Of a stretch of 64,000 nucleotides of DNA, positions 33,767-42,840 are shown piece after piece (position 1 is the first letter of the stretch; each line of letters starts with the position of its first letter). Origin of the DNA: Bacteroidota bacterium (GTDB lineage: Bacteria; Bacteroidota; Bacteroidia; Chitinophagales; Chitinophagaceae); assembly GCA_030706735.1 (NCBI GenBank), contig JAUZNZ010000018.1, forward strand, positions 1 through 64,000, read 5' to 3'. Position numbers and translations under genes: made by a program. The notes below the pieces were generated by a model that worked only from the letters and a program-made list of their open reading frames with translations, ran no database searches and was not told where the DNA came from.

Positions 33767-35806
33767 TCAGGCCTTCATCTCGGTCAGGCGTTTTTGCAGT
33801 CTGAACATCTCGTCCCTGAGCCGGGCCGCCTCCATGAAATCGAGGTCGCGGGCGGCCTTTTCCATATCCTTCCTGGTTCTTCCGACGGCCTTCTCCAACT
33901 GGGGGATGGTCGTATATTGTTCCTGGTCTTCGGCGACGGCGGTGACCAGTTCCTCATCGGGGGCCAGGGCATAGGGATTGCCCGGATCATATCCGCGGAT
34001 ATCCAATACCGAGGTTTGGGCAAAGACCTGCTCTTTTGATTTGATGATCGTTCGCGGTGTGATGCCGTGCTCGATATTATAGGCGATCTGCTTTTCGCGC
34101 CGCCTGGATGTCTCATCGATGGTCCGCTGCATGCTTTCGGTCATCATATCGGCATAGAAGATCACGAGCCCGTCGACGTTGCGGGCCGCGCGACCGGCCG
34201 TTTGGGTCAGGGATCGCTCATTCCGGAGGAAGCCTTCTTTGTCGGCGTCCAGGATGGCCACCAGGGAGACCTCGGGCAGGTCCAGTCCCTCCCGGAGGAG
34301 GTTGACGCCGACCAGCACGTCGATCTCCCCCAGCCGCAGCTGGCGCAGGATCTCCACGCGTTCGAGGGTATCGACCTCGCTGTGTATATACTTTGATTTG
34401 ATATCGATGCGACGCAGGTACTTGTCCATTTCTTCCGCCATCCGCTTGGTCAGCGTGGTCACCAGCACCCGGTCGCCCTTCTTCACGCGCTTATCGATCT
34501 CATCCAGCAGGTCGTCGATCTGGTTGACGCTCGGGCGCACCTCGATCGGCGGATCCAATAAGCCGGTCGGCCGGACTACCTGCTCGACCACGACGCCGCC
34601 GGTTTTTTCCAGCTCATAGTCGCCCGGCGTGGCGGAGACGAAGATCGTTTGTCCGATCATCGACTCGAACTCATGGAAATTCAGGGGACGGTTGTCCAGG
34701 GCACTGGGAAGGCGGAAGCCGTAGTCCACGAGGGTCAGTTTGCGGCTCCGGTCGCCTCCATACATGCCGCTGATCTGGGGTACGGTCTGATGGCTTTCGT
34801 CGAGCACGCAAAGGAAGTCCTTCGGAAAATAGTCCAGGAGGCAGAAGGGCCTGGTACCGGGGGATCTCCGGTCAAAGAAGCGGGAGTAGTTCTCCACGCC
34901 ATTGCAATAGCCGAGCTCGCGGATCATCTCCACGTCATAATTCACCCTTTCCGCGAGGCGTTGCGCCTCGATATATTTTCCCGCGTTCTTGAAGTAGGCG
35001 ACCTGTGCCGCGAGCTCATCCTGGATCTCGCAGAGCACCTGGTGCATGATATCCTTGGGTGCGAGGTAGAGATTTGCCGGGAAGATGGCTGCATTGTCCA
35101 TCAGTCCGATCCGCTTGCCGTTGCTGACGTCGAAGCTTTCTATCTCTTCTATCTCGTCGCCGAACCAGCTGATCCGGTAACCGTAATCGACATAGGGCAG
35201 GTTGATCTCGACCGTGTCGCCCCTGACGCGGAAATTGGCCCTGTTGAACTCGATCTCGCTGCGCCTGTATAGGGAGTTGACCAGGGCGTGTAAAAAGCCT
35301 TGCCGGGACAGGGTCTGGCCTTGCTGGATCCGGACGATGCCGTTCTCGAACTCGGCGGGATTGCCGATACCGTAGATGCAGCTTACCGAGGCCACGACGA
35401 TGATGTCCCTGCGGCCGCTCAGGAGCTGGGTGGTCGCCTGCAGGCGCAACTTTTCCAGTTCCGCGTTGATCGAAAGATCTTTTTCGATATAGGTATTGCT
35501 GACGGGCATGTAGGCTTCCGGCTGGTAATAGTCGTAATACGACACGAAATAGCCCACCGCATTTTCCGGGAAGAATTGTTTGAACTCGCCGTAAAGCTGT
35601 GCGACGAGGGTCTTGTTATGCGTAAGGACCAGGGTCGGCCTTTGCACGTTCTGCACCAGATTGGCGATCGTGAAGGTCTTGCCCGACCCCGTGACGCCGA
35701 GCAGGGTCTGATATCGTTCACCTTGCAGCACGCCTTCCGTCAGTTGGCGGATGGCCTCCGGCTGATCCCCGGCGGCGGAGTAGGAAGAGTTGATCTTAAA
35801 TGGCAT
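33767..35806 (-). CDS. uvrB: Excinuclease ABC subunit UvrB
   Basis: 679-aa DNA damage verification helicase of nucleotide excision repair, from the canonical start MPFKINSSYSAAGDQPEAI at 35806 (an upstream in-frame start at 35830 is rejected). Walker A GVTGSGKT, the beta-hairpin YYDYYQPEAYMP, the DESHQT box, the helicase motif GRAARN and the C-terminal UVR coiled-coil (about 640-675) are all present. Weak hairpin ATTCC/GGAAT follows the stop. It lies 63 bases after an M28 peptidase gene on the same strand. Confidence 0.97.
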   Translation of the reverse strand: MPFKINSSYSAAGDQPEAIRQLTEGVLQGERYQTLLGVTGSGKTFTIANLVQNVQRPTLVLTHNKTLVAQLYGEFKQFFPENAVGYFVSYYDYYQPEAYMPVSNTYIEKDLSINAELEKLRLQATTQLLSGRRDIIVVASVSCIYGIGNPAEFENGIVRIQQGQTLSRQGFLHALVNSLYRRSEIEFNRANFRVRGDTVEINLPYVDYGYRISWFGDEIEEIESFDVSNGKRIGLMDNAAIFPANLYLAPKDIMHQVLCEIQDELAAQVAYFKNAGKYIEAQRLAERVNYDVEMIRELGYCNGVENYSRFFDRRSPGTRPFCLLDYFPKDFLCVLDESHQTVPQISGMYGGDRSRKLTLVDYGFRLPSALDNRPLNFHEFESMIGQTIFVSATPGDYELEKTGGVVVEQVVRPTGLLDPPIEVRPSVNQIDDLLDEIDKRVKKGDRVLVTTLTKRMAEEMDKYLRRIDIKSKYIHSEVDTLERVEILRQLRLGEIDVLVGVNLLREGLDLPEVSLVAILDADKEGFLRNERSLTQTAGRAARNVDGLVIFYADMMTESMQRTIDETSRRREKQIAYNIEHGITPRTIIKSKEQVFAQTSVLDIRGYDPGNPYALAPDEELVTAVAEDQEQYTTIPQLEKAVGRTRKDMEKAARDLDFMEAARLRDEMFRLQKRLTEMKA

Positions 35807-35844
35807 GGGCGAAATGTACTCGAACAGCAAATTTACCGATTATT

Positions 35845-35883
35845 TACGGTTCGCTGCTACGGTTCGCTGCTACGGTTCGCTGC
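35845..35883. repeat. Three perfect tandem copies of a 13-bp unit
   Basis: TACGGTTCGCTGC is repeated three times without change (35845-35857, 35858-35870, 35871-35883). The array covers the stop codon of the M28 peptidase gene and the gap before uvrB. As 13 is not a multiple of three, copy-number change would alter the C-terminus of the peptidase. Confidence 0.95.
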
Positions 35884-38104
35884 CGGTTGTGTCGATCCAC
35901 AGGCTGAATGCGTGCAGCACCCCGGCGACGACGGCTATTTGTTCCTGCGCCTCCTTCCATTCGCCCTGCTCGATCGCCTCCCTGATGCCGGGGAGGGTCT
36001 TTACGCCGTAACCGGTATAAAAGCCGGGGGCATAGATCGCATGCCGGTACCAGGGGCGTCTGGGCAGTCCTTTGTCCGACAGCAGGCGCTGCTCCGCCTT
36101 GTACAGCACTTCGTTGATATGATGGAACCGCTGGTCGTTCCAGCCGGCGGATCCGGAGAGCGTCGCGGCTACCCGATCGGTGGACCGGTCGAGGTCGCGC
36201 ATCGCATTCTGCAGCGGCGAGAAATCCAGGTAGGGTACTTCCGGCGATTGTTTGGGCGCCAGCAAATTCTTCGTCGGGTCGGCCGCATGACGAAAGTCCC
36301 CCTCCCGGATCAGCTGATTTTTGAAAGCCGTTGCTTCCCGCTGCTGGTCGGTTAGCGCGATCAGTTCATTGAGATAGCCATTCACCGTTCGGTACAGCGC
36401 CTTAAAGTCGAGGGGCAGCAGGTTTGCATCGGCCATCCGCAGGGTCGTGCGTCCCGTCGTTTTCGCAAGCGTCCAGCTGTATTGGAAGCCGGGGTCTTTG
36501 AACCGGCGATAGTCGTCATAGGAATCGTAGATCGAGTGATAATCTCCGCCGCCGTTCTCCCCGCCGAAGCCGATATTGCAGGAGGGCACGCCGATGTGTT
36601 GGATAAAAGGAGAATAATCGGAGCCCGAGCCCAGCGCCCCGATGGAGAAGGTCTTTTTTGCCAGGAGCTCTTTTTTTACCTGGCCGTTCCCTTCGGCGGC
36701 GACGAGGTCCCTGGCCTTTCTGCGATCGGCGATCGAGATGCCTGTTTGCGGATCGACGACGTCGCGGGCGACCTCGTTCAGGAAGGGCTCCAGGGCGTGC
36801 GAGCCTTCGACCCCTAAGAAGCCTCTGCCGATATCATCGGTATTGATGTAGATCACGGCCTTTTGCTGCAATTCTTCTGCGTGTGTTTCGACCCATTCGG
36901 TGGAACCGATCAGGCCTGGCTCTTCCCCATCCCAGGCGCAGTAGATCAGGGTTCGTTTGGGCCTCCAGCCTGTTTTGACCAGTTCGCCGATAGCCCTGGC
37001 CTCTTCCAGCATGGCGGCCTGGCCGCTGAGCGGGTCGCTGGCCCCATTGACCCAGGCATCGTAGTGATTGCCGCGGATGACCCATTCGTCGGGCCATTCG
37101 CTGCCCGGGAGCCTGGCGATGATATCGTTCACCGGCCGCATGTCCCAGTTGAAGGCCAGCCTGAGGTGTACGCGGGTTGCGCCCGGGCCGACATGGTAAG
37201 TGATCGGGAGTGCGCCCCTCCATTCTTCCGGCGCGACCGGCCCGCCGAGAGCGCGCAAGAGCGGCTCCGCGTCATGGTAGCTGATGGGAAGCACGGGAAT
37301 CTTCAACAGGCTGGCGGCGTCTTTGCGGTTGAGTCTTTTTGCATCGGCGGTCGCCCCGATACCCGGAGTCAGCGGGTCGCCGGGATAGATGGGCATGTCG
37401 AGCACGGAACCCCGCTGCACGCCATATTCATTCTTATAAGCCCCTTTCGGGTAGACGTCGCCCTGGTAATAGCCGTCATCTTTCGGATCGGAGTAAATGA
37501 TGCAGCCGATGGCGCCATGCTCCTGGGCGACCTTTGGCTTGATGCCTCTCCAGGAATGCCCGTACCTGGCCAGGACGATCCTGCCTTGAACCGAGATGCC
37601 CATGCGCTCCAGGCGATCATAGTCCTCCGGGATGCCGTAATTGACAAACACCAGTTCGCCGCTGACGTCACCGTCCGCGGAATAACAATTATAGGTGGGC
37701 AGCTGCTCGCTGGTCTGGCCGGAGGTGGCGTCGCCTGCTACCGGCGGTTCGGCGAGGACTGCCTTATAGGCCGAAGGTGCGGTCATCTCCAGGAGGCGTT
37801 CTTTCGGCGTGGGAAATAATACGGTGAAGGTTTCCACTTTCACGTCGAAACCCCAGCTCTTCAGGAGGCCGGAGATCAATTCGGTATTTGCCTTATCGCC
37901 CGGCGATCCCACGTGATGAGGCCGCGCCGAAAGGGTCCGGATGAGGGTGTCGATGTGTTTTGCGTCGAGGTGGCTGTCGAATTGGGCTTCGAGGTTCAGC
38001 TCGCGGGCGGCGGCGGCCTGGTCGAAACCCTGCAGGGGCCTGGTTTGCGCGAAGGTCAGGGATGCCGCGAGGAGCGTGATGAAGGTCAATAATGTTCTCT
38101 GCAT
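35870..38104 (-). CDS. M28 family metallopeptidase (glutamate carboxypeptidase II-like)
   Basis: 744 aa from the ATG at 38104, which gives a clean signal peptide (LLTFITLLAASLTFAQ). Domain order matches GCPII: N-terminal part, PA domain (about 130-290), M28 catalytic domain and transferrin-receptor-like dimerisation domain. Zinc ligand motifs are visible: RGNHYDAW, ASDPLSG, DGEEPGL, NTDDIGRG and YHSIYDSYD. It should act in the periplasm, removing C-terminal acidic residues from peptides. It follows mgsA by 13 bases. A 13-bp tandem repeat covers its stop codon. Confidence 0.93.
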   Translation of the reverse strand: MQRTLLTFITLLAASLTFAQTRPLQGFDQAAAARELNLEAQFDSHLDAKHIDTLIRTLSARPHHVGSPGDKANTELISGLLKSWGFDVKVETFTVLFPTPKERLLEMTAPSAYKAVLAEPPVAGDATSGQTSEQLPTYNCYSADGDVSGELVFVNYGIPEDYDRLERMGISVQGRIVLARYGHSWRGIKPKVAQEHGAIGCIIYSDPKDDGYYQGDVYPKGAYKNEYGVQRGSVLDMPIYPGDPLTPGIGATADAKRLNRKDAASLLKIPVLPISYHDAEPLLRALGGPVAPEEWRGALPITYHVGPGATRVHLRLAFNWDMRPVNDIIARLPGSEWPDEWVIRGNHYDAWVNGASDPLSGQAAMLEEARAIGELVKTGWRPKRTLIYCAWDGEEPGLIGSTEWVETHAEELQQKAVIYINTDDIGRGFLGVEGSHALEPFLNEVARDVVDPQTGISIADRRKARDLVAAEGNGQVKKELLAKKTFSIGALGSGSDYSPFIQHIGVPSCNIGFGGENGGGDYHSIYDSYDDYRRFKDPGFQYSWTLAKTTGRTTLRMADANLLPLDFKALYRTVNGYLNELIALTDQQREATAFKNQLIREGDFRHAADPTKNLLAPKQSPEVPYLDFSPLQNAMRDLDRSTDRVAATLSGSAGWNDQRFHHINEVLYKAEQRLLSDKGLPRRPWYRHAIYAPGFYTGYGVKTLPGIREAIEQGEWKEAQEQIAVVAGVLHAFSLWIDTTGSEP

Positions 38105-38117
38105 GTGGAGGGTGATT

Positions 38118-38585
38118 TTATTGGTTTTGTTTGAGCACTCGCTTGACGTATTGACTATAATCGGGCAGGATGATCTCATAATCCTGATACATGAGCGGGG
38201 AGGTCAGCAGGAAGTCTGCGGTGGCCCGATCCATGGCGATCGGGATATTCCAGGCCACGCCCAGCCTGAGCAGGGCCTTGATATCCGGGTCATGCGGCTG
38301 TGCCTCCATGGGGTCCCAGAAAAAGATGAGGACGTCTATCTTTCCTTCCGAGATCCGGGAACCGATCTGCTGATCTCCGCCCAGCGGGCCGCTTAGAAAC
38401 TTGCTGATCGACTGATGGAGGGCCTGTTCCAGCATTTTGCCGGTGGTGCCCGTGCCGTACAGGCGATGCCTGGCGAGAGCATCCTTATTATATACGGCCC
38501 ACTCGATCAACTCCGCTTTTTTATTGTCATGAGCCACCAGTGCAATGCGCTTCGAGCCGCCCATTTTTCTTATGGAAGATGCCAT
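38118..38585 (-). CDS. mgsA: Methylglyoxal synthase
   Basis: 155-aa cytosolic lyase that converts dihydroxyacetone phosphate to methylglyoxal and phosphate. His19-Asp20 in VAHDNKK, GTGTTG (phosphate binding, near 44-49), the catalytic Asp71 in GPLGGDQQIG, and FFWDPM near 89 are all as in the E. coli enzyme. Length is typical. A TACCTTCC sequence (38611-38618, minus) is a weak promoter candidate. The M28 peptidase gene begins 13 bases downstream, so cotranscription is likely though no link in function is evident. Confidence 0.95.
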   Translation of the reverse strand: MASSIRKMGGSKRIALVAHDNKKAELIEWAVYNKDALARHRLYGTGTTGKMLEQALHQSISKFLSGPLGGDQQIGSRISEGKIDVLIFFWDPMEAQPHDPDIKALLRLGVAWNIPIAMDRATADFLLTSPLMYQDYEIILPDYSQYVKRVLKQNQ

Positions 38586-38740
38586 ATTTTGGTTATTGCT
38601 TTGTTGACGGAAGGTAAATCGCTTTTAAGAAGATTATAACAAGAATGATAAAATTTTATAGAGAAGGTTGTCGTTTTGCTTGTCGGGCATGGATTTTGTT
38701 AAGCCAATGCTCCCTGATCTTTTTCCCTGTTGACGCGTTT

Positions 38741-39382
38741 ATGAAAAGATTTATCGGGCTTACCTCTTTACTGCTTTTCGGGTGGTTGGCGATGTATGCG
38801 CAACCATCGGATACCACAATCGGCTCGGGCCCGGCGCTTATTCAAATGCGTCCGGCCGGGGAGAGCAAGTTCTTTGCACATTTTTCGGCGGTGGTGAAAG
38901 AGTCGAACAAGGTATTATTGCAATGGAGCGTCGACAGTCTGGGCCAGGGGGATTATTTTATTGTCGAGAGGGCGACGGAGGGAGGTCAATATGAGACCAT
39001 CGGCGCGATGCGGGAGGAGAATCTGAGCGGAGAATACGAGCTAACGGATATTGCCCCCCCCAATGGCACGGATTTGTATCGCATTAAATTCATGGGAGAG
39101 GATGGGCGTCTTATTTATTCGAAGGTGATTGAAGTGAGTCTTTCCAGCGCCGTCGATTTTAAATTCTATCCTAATCCTGCCGATAAATTATTGATCATAC
39201 GAACGGAGCATGTCGTGGACATTCAGGTGATAGATGCAATCGGTTCAATTCGGTTGGCCGCTCGTTTGCAACCCGGTATACAGGTTGTCAACTTATCCGG
39301 CCTGGAAAAGGGTGTTTACATATTGCGAGTTGCTGATAAAGAGAGCAATAGAATAGTTTCAAATCAGCTTTTAAAGAATTAA
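38741..39382 (+). CDS. Secreted protein with C-terminal type IX sorting-like domain
   Basis: 213 aa from the ATG at 38741, which begins a signal peptide (MKRFIGLTSLLLFGWLAMYAQ); an in-frame extension upstream is rejected. A middle beta domain (about 40-130) includes a LQWSVDSLGQGDYFIVERAT segment of fibronectin-like look. The last 75 residues (FKFYPNPADKLL ... GVYILRV) match the Por-secretion-system sorting domain that is cleaved during type IX export. It should be exported through the outer membrane. No catalytic domain is seen. Confidence 0.88.
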   Translation: MKRFIGLTSLLLFGWLAMYAQPSDTTIGSGPALIQMRPAGESKFFAHFSAVVKESNKVLLQWSVDSLGQGDYFIVERATEGGQYETIGAMREENLSGEYELTDIAPPNGTDLYRIKFMGEDGRLIYSKVIEVSLSSAVDFKFYPNPADKLLIIRTEHVVDIQVIDAIGSIRLAARLQPGIQVVNLSGLEKGVYILRVADKESNRIVSNQLLKN

Positions 39383-39481
39383 TTAAATATTAAAAAGAAA
39401 TTACCACAAAATGGTATTGCAGAATTGATCTGAATCATCTACCTTTATCTCGGTTTTTCATAGGATATTGGATTTTAAAAC

Positions 39482-39512
39482 GGGGTTGAATTTCTATTCA
39501 GGCCCCTTTTTT
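39482..39512 (+). terminator. Terminator-like hairpin, plus strand
   Basis: GGGG-T-TGAA with TTCA-GG-CCCC followed by TTTTTT. It is 100 bases after the sorting-domain gene stop and about 35 bases after a TACCTTTA promoter-like element. Confidence 0.5.
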
Positions 39513-39649
39513 ATTTATAGCCCTTTAACCCCTTGAGCAGCCGATGGTTATGTCTTTCTAATCCGCATGGGGCCGTGGTTTGCTTAGATTGAACAGTGTG
39601 GGAGGTACGATAAGTATTTAGTGAAAATTCTATAAAAAACATAAAAGAA

Positions 39650-39674
39650 GAGGCCCCGGCAGCGCCGGGGCCTC
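39650..39674 (-). terminator. recA rho-independent terminator
   Basis: Perfect 11-bp stem GAGGCCCCGGC / GCCGGGGCCTC with a 3-base loop, followed on the minus strand by TTCTTTTATGTTTTTT. It is 27 bases beyond the recA stop. Confidence 0.85.
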
Positions 39675-39700
39675 ATACGTACTAACCCAATTAAAAGAGT

Positions 39701-40702
39701 TTATGCAGCCTGCATTTCTTTTACTTTTTCCCTGATCTTATTTTCGATCTCTGTGGCGAGTTCAGGGTTGTCGTGCAACAATTGTTTAACGGTGTCGCGT
39801 CCTTGTCCGAGCTTGTCGGTGTTATAGCTGAACCAGCTGCCGCTTTTTTGGATGATGCCGAGTTCAACGCCCATATCGACGATCTCGCCCATTTTGGAAA
39901 TGCCTTCTCCGAAAACGATATCGAATTCGGCGGTGCGGAATGGCGGCGCCACTTTATTCTTGACCACTTTCACTTTTACGCGGTTGCCGATGGCCTCTTC
40001 ACCATCTTTAAGCTGCGCCATGCGGCGGATGTCGAGGCGAACGGATGCATAGAACTTCAGTGCGTTGCCGCCGGTGGTCGTCTCGGGATTGCCGAACATG
40101 ACCCCGATCTTTTCCCTCAATTGATTGATGAAGATGCAAATGGTATTGGTCTTGCTGATCGTTCCCGTCAGTTTTCTAAGAGCCTGTGACATCAGTCTGG
40201 CCTGGAGTCCCATTTTACTGTCTCCCATTTCGCCTTCGAGCTCACCCTTGGGTACCAGGGCCGCTACGGAGTCGATCACGACGACGTCCAGGGCTCCGGA
40301 CAGGATCAGGCGGTCGGCGATCTCGAGGGCCTGTTCTCCATAGTCCGGCTGGGAGATCAGGAGATTATCGATATCGACGCCCAGTTTTTGCGCATAGGCG
40401 CTGTCGAAGGCGTGCTCGGCGTCGACGATGGCGCACATCCCCCCTTTTTTCTGCGCTTCCGCGATAATATGGGTGGCCAGCGTGGTCTTACCGGATGATT
40501 CCGGCCCATAGATCTCGACGACCCTGCCTTTCGGGAGGCCACCTACGCCCAACGCCACGTCCAACCCGATCGAACCGGTGGAAATAACCTCCATCGGATC
40601 CTGGTTCCTTTCATTCATCAACATGACACTGCCTTTCCCGAAATCCTTATCTATCTTGTCCATCGTCAGCTTTAAAGCCTTGAGTTTTTCTGCGTTTGAC
40701 AT
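39701..40702 (-). CDS. recA: Recombinase RecA
   Basis: 333-aa recombinase from the ATG at 40702 ([15 protein letters not shown]); a longer in-frame start at 40768 lies upstream of the promoter and is rejected. Walker [10 protein letters not shown], the DAEHAFD and [12 protein letters not shown] segments, the L2 loop [14 protein letters not shown] and the acidic-poor C-terminus EKVKEMQAA are present. It catalyses strand exchange in homologous recombination and repair. It has its own promoter (40723-40730) and a strong terminator. Confidence 0.98.
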   Translation of the reverse strand: MSNAEKLKALKLTMDKIDKDFGKGSVMLMNERNQDPMEVISTGSIGLDVALGVGGLPKGRVVEIYGPESSGKTTLATHIIAEAQKKGGMCAIVDAEHAFDSAYAQKLGVDIDNLLISQPDYGEQALEIADRLILSGALDVVVIDSVAALVPKGELEGEMGDSKMGLQARLMSQALRKLTGTISKTNTICIFINQLREKIGVMFGNPETTTGGNALKFYASVRLDIRRMAQLKDGEEAIGNRVKVKVVKNKVAPPFRTAEFDIVFGEGISKMGEIVDMGVELGIIQKSGSWFSYNTDKLGQGRDTVKQLLHDNPELATEIENKIREKVKEMQAA

Positions 40703-40722
40703 ATTGGTAGTTTTTTGTCCTT

Positions 40723-40730
40723 CAAAATTA
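40723..40730 (-). promoter_or_regulatory. -7 promoter element TAATTTTG for recA
   Basis: Perfect TAnnTTTG on the minus strand, 20 bases before the recA ATG. A second candidate, TACCTTTA, lies at about 40741-40748. Confidence 0.6.
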
Positions 40731-40815
40731 TTTATTTGATAAAGGTAGGGCAAAAAACTTATACACACCTAATATTTTTAGTAGTTGATAGCTAATTTTT
40801 TTGGCTTTCGGCGGC

Positions 40816-42600
40816 CTATTTGTGCGCTTCGATCCAGGCATCGATCTTCTTTTCGAGCACGTCCAGGGGCATGGCGCCATCATCGAGGACCGCATCGTGG
40901 AACGCCGCGATATGGAACTTGTCACCGAGCGTCTGCTGTGCTTTGTTCCGGAGCTCCCTGATCTTGAGCGCGCCGATCTTATATCCCAGGGCCTGGCCGG
41001 GGATCGCAATATACCGTTCGATCTCGGCCGTGGCGCCCTCCTCGCTGATCTGTTCGTTGTCCGTCATGTATTTGATCGCGGCTTCACGGCTCATCCCGCG
41101 GGTATGGATGGCCACATCGACGACCAGGCGGATGGCCCGGTGGATCTCGTCGCCGAGGGCGCCCATATATTGATACGGATCGGTATATAGTCCCAGCTCC
41201 CTGCCGAGAGACTCGCAATACAGGGCCCAGCCTTCGACATAGGCATTATTGCCGCCGAAACGGCGAAAGCGGGGCAGCAGCGTATCCTCCTGTTGCAGGG
41301 AGATCTGGTAATGATGTCCGGGGATCGCCTCGTGAAGAAAGAGCGACTCCATGCCCGAGGCCATATTGAATTGCGTGGCATCCAGGATGGGCACGTAGAA
41401 TACGCCGGGGCGCCGGCCGTCGGGCGAGCCCTGAAAATATTCGGCGCTTGCGCTGGCCGCGCGGAAGGCCTCGGTCTGCCTGATCTCGAAGCGTGTTTTG
41501 GGCACATGGTCGAAAAGCTCGCGTAGTTTGGGCTGCATGCGTTGGTGGATCGCTTCGAAGGCGTCGAGTACCTCCTGCGGTGTTTTGTAGGGCTTGAATT
41601 TCTTGTCGGTATTGATGTAATCGAAGAAGGCGTGCAGGTCCCCGGTGAAGCCCACGGAGCTCTTCACGCTGTCCATGATCCTTCGGATGCGGGCCACCTC
41701 GCTCAGCCCGGTCTGATAGATTTCCTCCGGCGTCTTGGACGTGGTGGTCTGGTCGTGCACCAGCCATTCGTACCAGGCCGGGCCTCCGGGCAGCGCCGAA
41801 AGGCCGGAGCTGGTCCTGGCCTTCGGCAGATAGTCCTTCTTCAGAAAATCGGCAAGGCGTTTATAGGAAGGGATGATCGTACCGCGGATCAGATCCTGGT
41901 ACTCCCCGACCAATCGCCGCGCGGCGGCCGTATCTGTTTCCTTTGCCAGCTGCTTTACGGGACCATAGAAGAGGTTCGTCTCCAACCCGCCGTTGGCGAT
42001 GGCTTCCAGTTCGGGTATCAGCTTCAGGACCAGCGAGCGGGGCAATACGATATTCGAGTCCAGGCCTTTGCGGAAGTAGACGATCGCGCTGTCCGCCCAG
42101 GGGCCGAAGGCCTTCGCGCGGCGGATCCATCTCTCATGATCGCCGATCGTGCGAAAGGGTTGTACGCTGGCGCCGCTGCCCATTTGGCCGAGGATCAGCG
42201 GAAGGCCGGTGAATTGGTTGAAGGGGATATAATTACTGTGAAAACGGAAGCCGTCCAGGCGCGAATCAAGTTCCCAGTTCAGGATATCATAGCTGAGCCG
42301 GTCGTTGGCGTTCAGCGAAGCCTTGTCGAATTGCCGCAAGCGCTGCAGGCAATGAGCATAGAAACTCCGCGTGCTGTCCCGAAACGCATCGGCAAAATCG
42401 ACGGGTAGCCGGTCATTGTACCGGTCGTCTCCATTGAACGTCGCTTCCACCGGGAACATCGCCATCCTGCCTTCGTAATAGTCATCGAATAATTTGGACA
42501 GGTCACGATTGTTTTCCGCCGGCGTCTGTTCCTTAGGCATCAGCTTGCAGGCGCTCAGCAGGAGCGTGACCAGGCTGAATGATATCAATAGTTGTCTCAT
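40816..42600 (-). CDS. DUF885 family lipoprotein (putative zinc peptidase)
   Basis: 594-aa protein with a lipoprotein signal (MRQLLISFSLVTLLLSAC, lipid-modified Cys18) and the DUF885 domain. The motif LHEAIPGHHYQ near residue 410, with a downstream glutamate region (YVEGWALYCE), matches the zinc site of this M32/M3-like family. It is expected in the periplasm or on the outer membrane. Substrate unknown. It is upstream of recA on the same strand but recA has its own promoter and a 113-base gap. Confidence 0.9.
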   Translation of the reverse strand: MRQLLISFSLVTLLLSACKLMPKEQTPAENNRDLSKLFDDYYEGRMAMFPVEATFNGDDRYNDRLPVDFADAFRDSTRSFYAHCLQRLRQFDKASLNANDRLSYDILNWELDSRLDGFRFHSNYIPFNQFTGLPLILGQMGSGASVQPFRTIGDHERWIRRAKAFGPWADSAIVYFRKGLDSNIVLPRSLVLKLIPELEAIANGGLETNLFYGPVKQLAKETDTAAARRLVGEYQDLIRGTIIPSYKRLADFLKKDYLPKARTSSGLSALPGGPAWYEWLVHDQTTTSKTPEEIYQTGLSEVARIRRIMDSVKSSVGFTGDLHAFFDYINTDKKFKPYKTPQEVLDAFEAIHQRMQPKLRELFDHVPKTRFEIRQTEAFRAASASAEYFQGSPDGRRPGVFYVPILDATQFNMASGMESLFLHEAIPGHHYQISLQQEDTLLPRFRRFGGNNAYVEGWALYCESLGRELGLYTDPYQYMGALGDEIHRAIRLVVDVAIHTRGMSREAAIKYMTDNEQISEEGATAEIERYIAIPGQALGYKIGALKIRELRNKAQQTLGDKFHIAAFHDAVLDDGAMPLDVLEKKIDAWIEAHK

Positions 42601-42840
42601 TGCGCGTGCAATTTAAATAAATAAGAGATCGCCCGCAGAGGGGCGCCGGGTCAGTGTTTTAGGGCTTCTTTACCGGCAGGGACCCCGGCCTTCGACGAAT
42701 TTGGCATTAAATTCGCCTTAAATTTCGACAATCAAAAATTTCCTTATTCGCCTGATGGGCTATCTTTGACCTATTCTTTAGCGCGCGAATGGCCCGTGAT
42801 GACGCTGGTACTTCGAACTTTATACTTAAAATGATATACT
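42601..42840. other. Divergent intergenic region upstream of the OmpA-like gene
   Basis: 240 bases between the divergent DUF885 and OmpA genes. The only clear signal is TATCTTTG at 42761-42768 for the OmpA gene. No small gene is supported. Confidence 0.6.
42761..42768 (+). promoter_or_regulatory. -7 promoter element TATCTTTG for the OmpA-like gene
   Basis: Perfect TAnnTTTG with a 72-base leader to the ATG at 42841. Confidence 0.6.

Larger units (their letters stand above)
39383..39700. other. Intergenic region between the sorting-domain gene and recA
   Basis: 318 bases without a supported gene. It holds a TACCTTTA promoter-like element (39440-39447, plus), a terminator for the plus strand (39482-39512) and a strong terminator for recA on the minus strand (39650-39674). 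A short transcript from 39440 to 39512 is conceivable. Confidence 0.6.
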
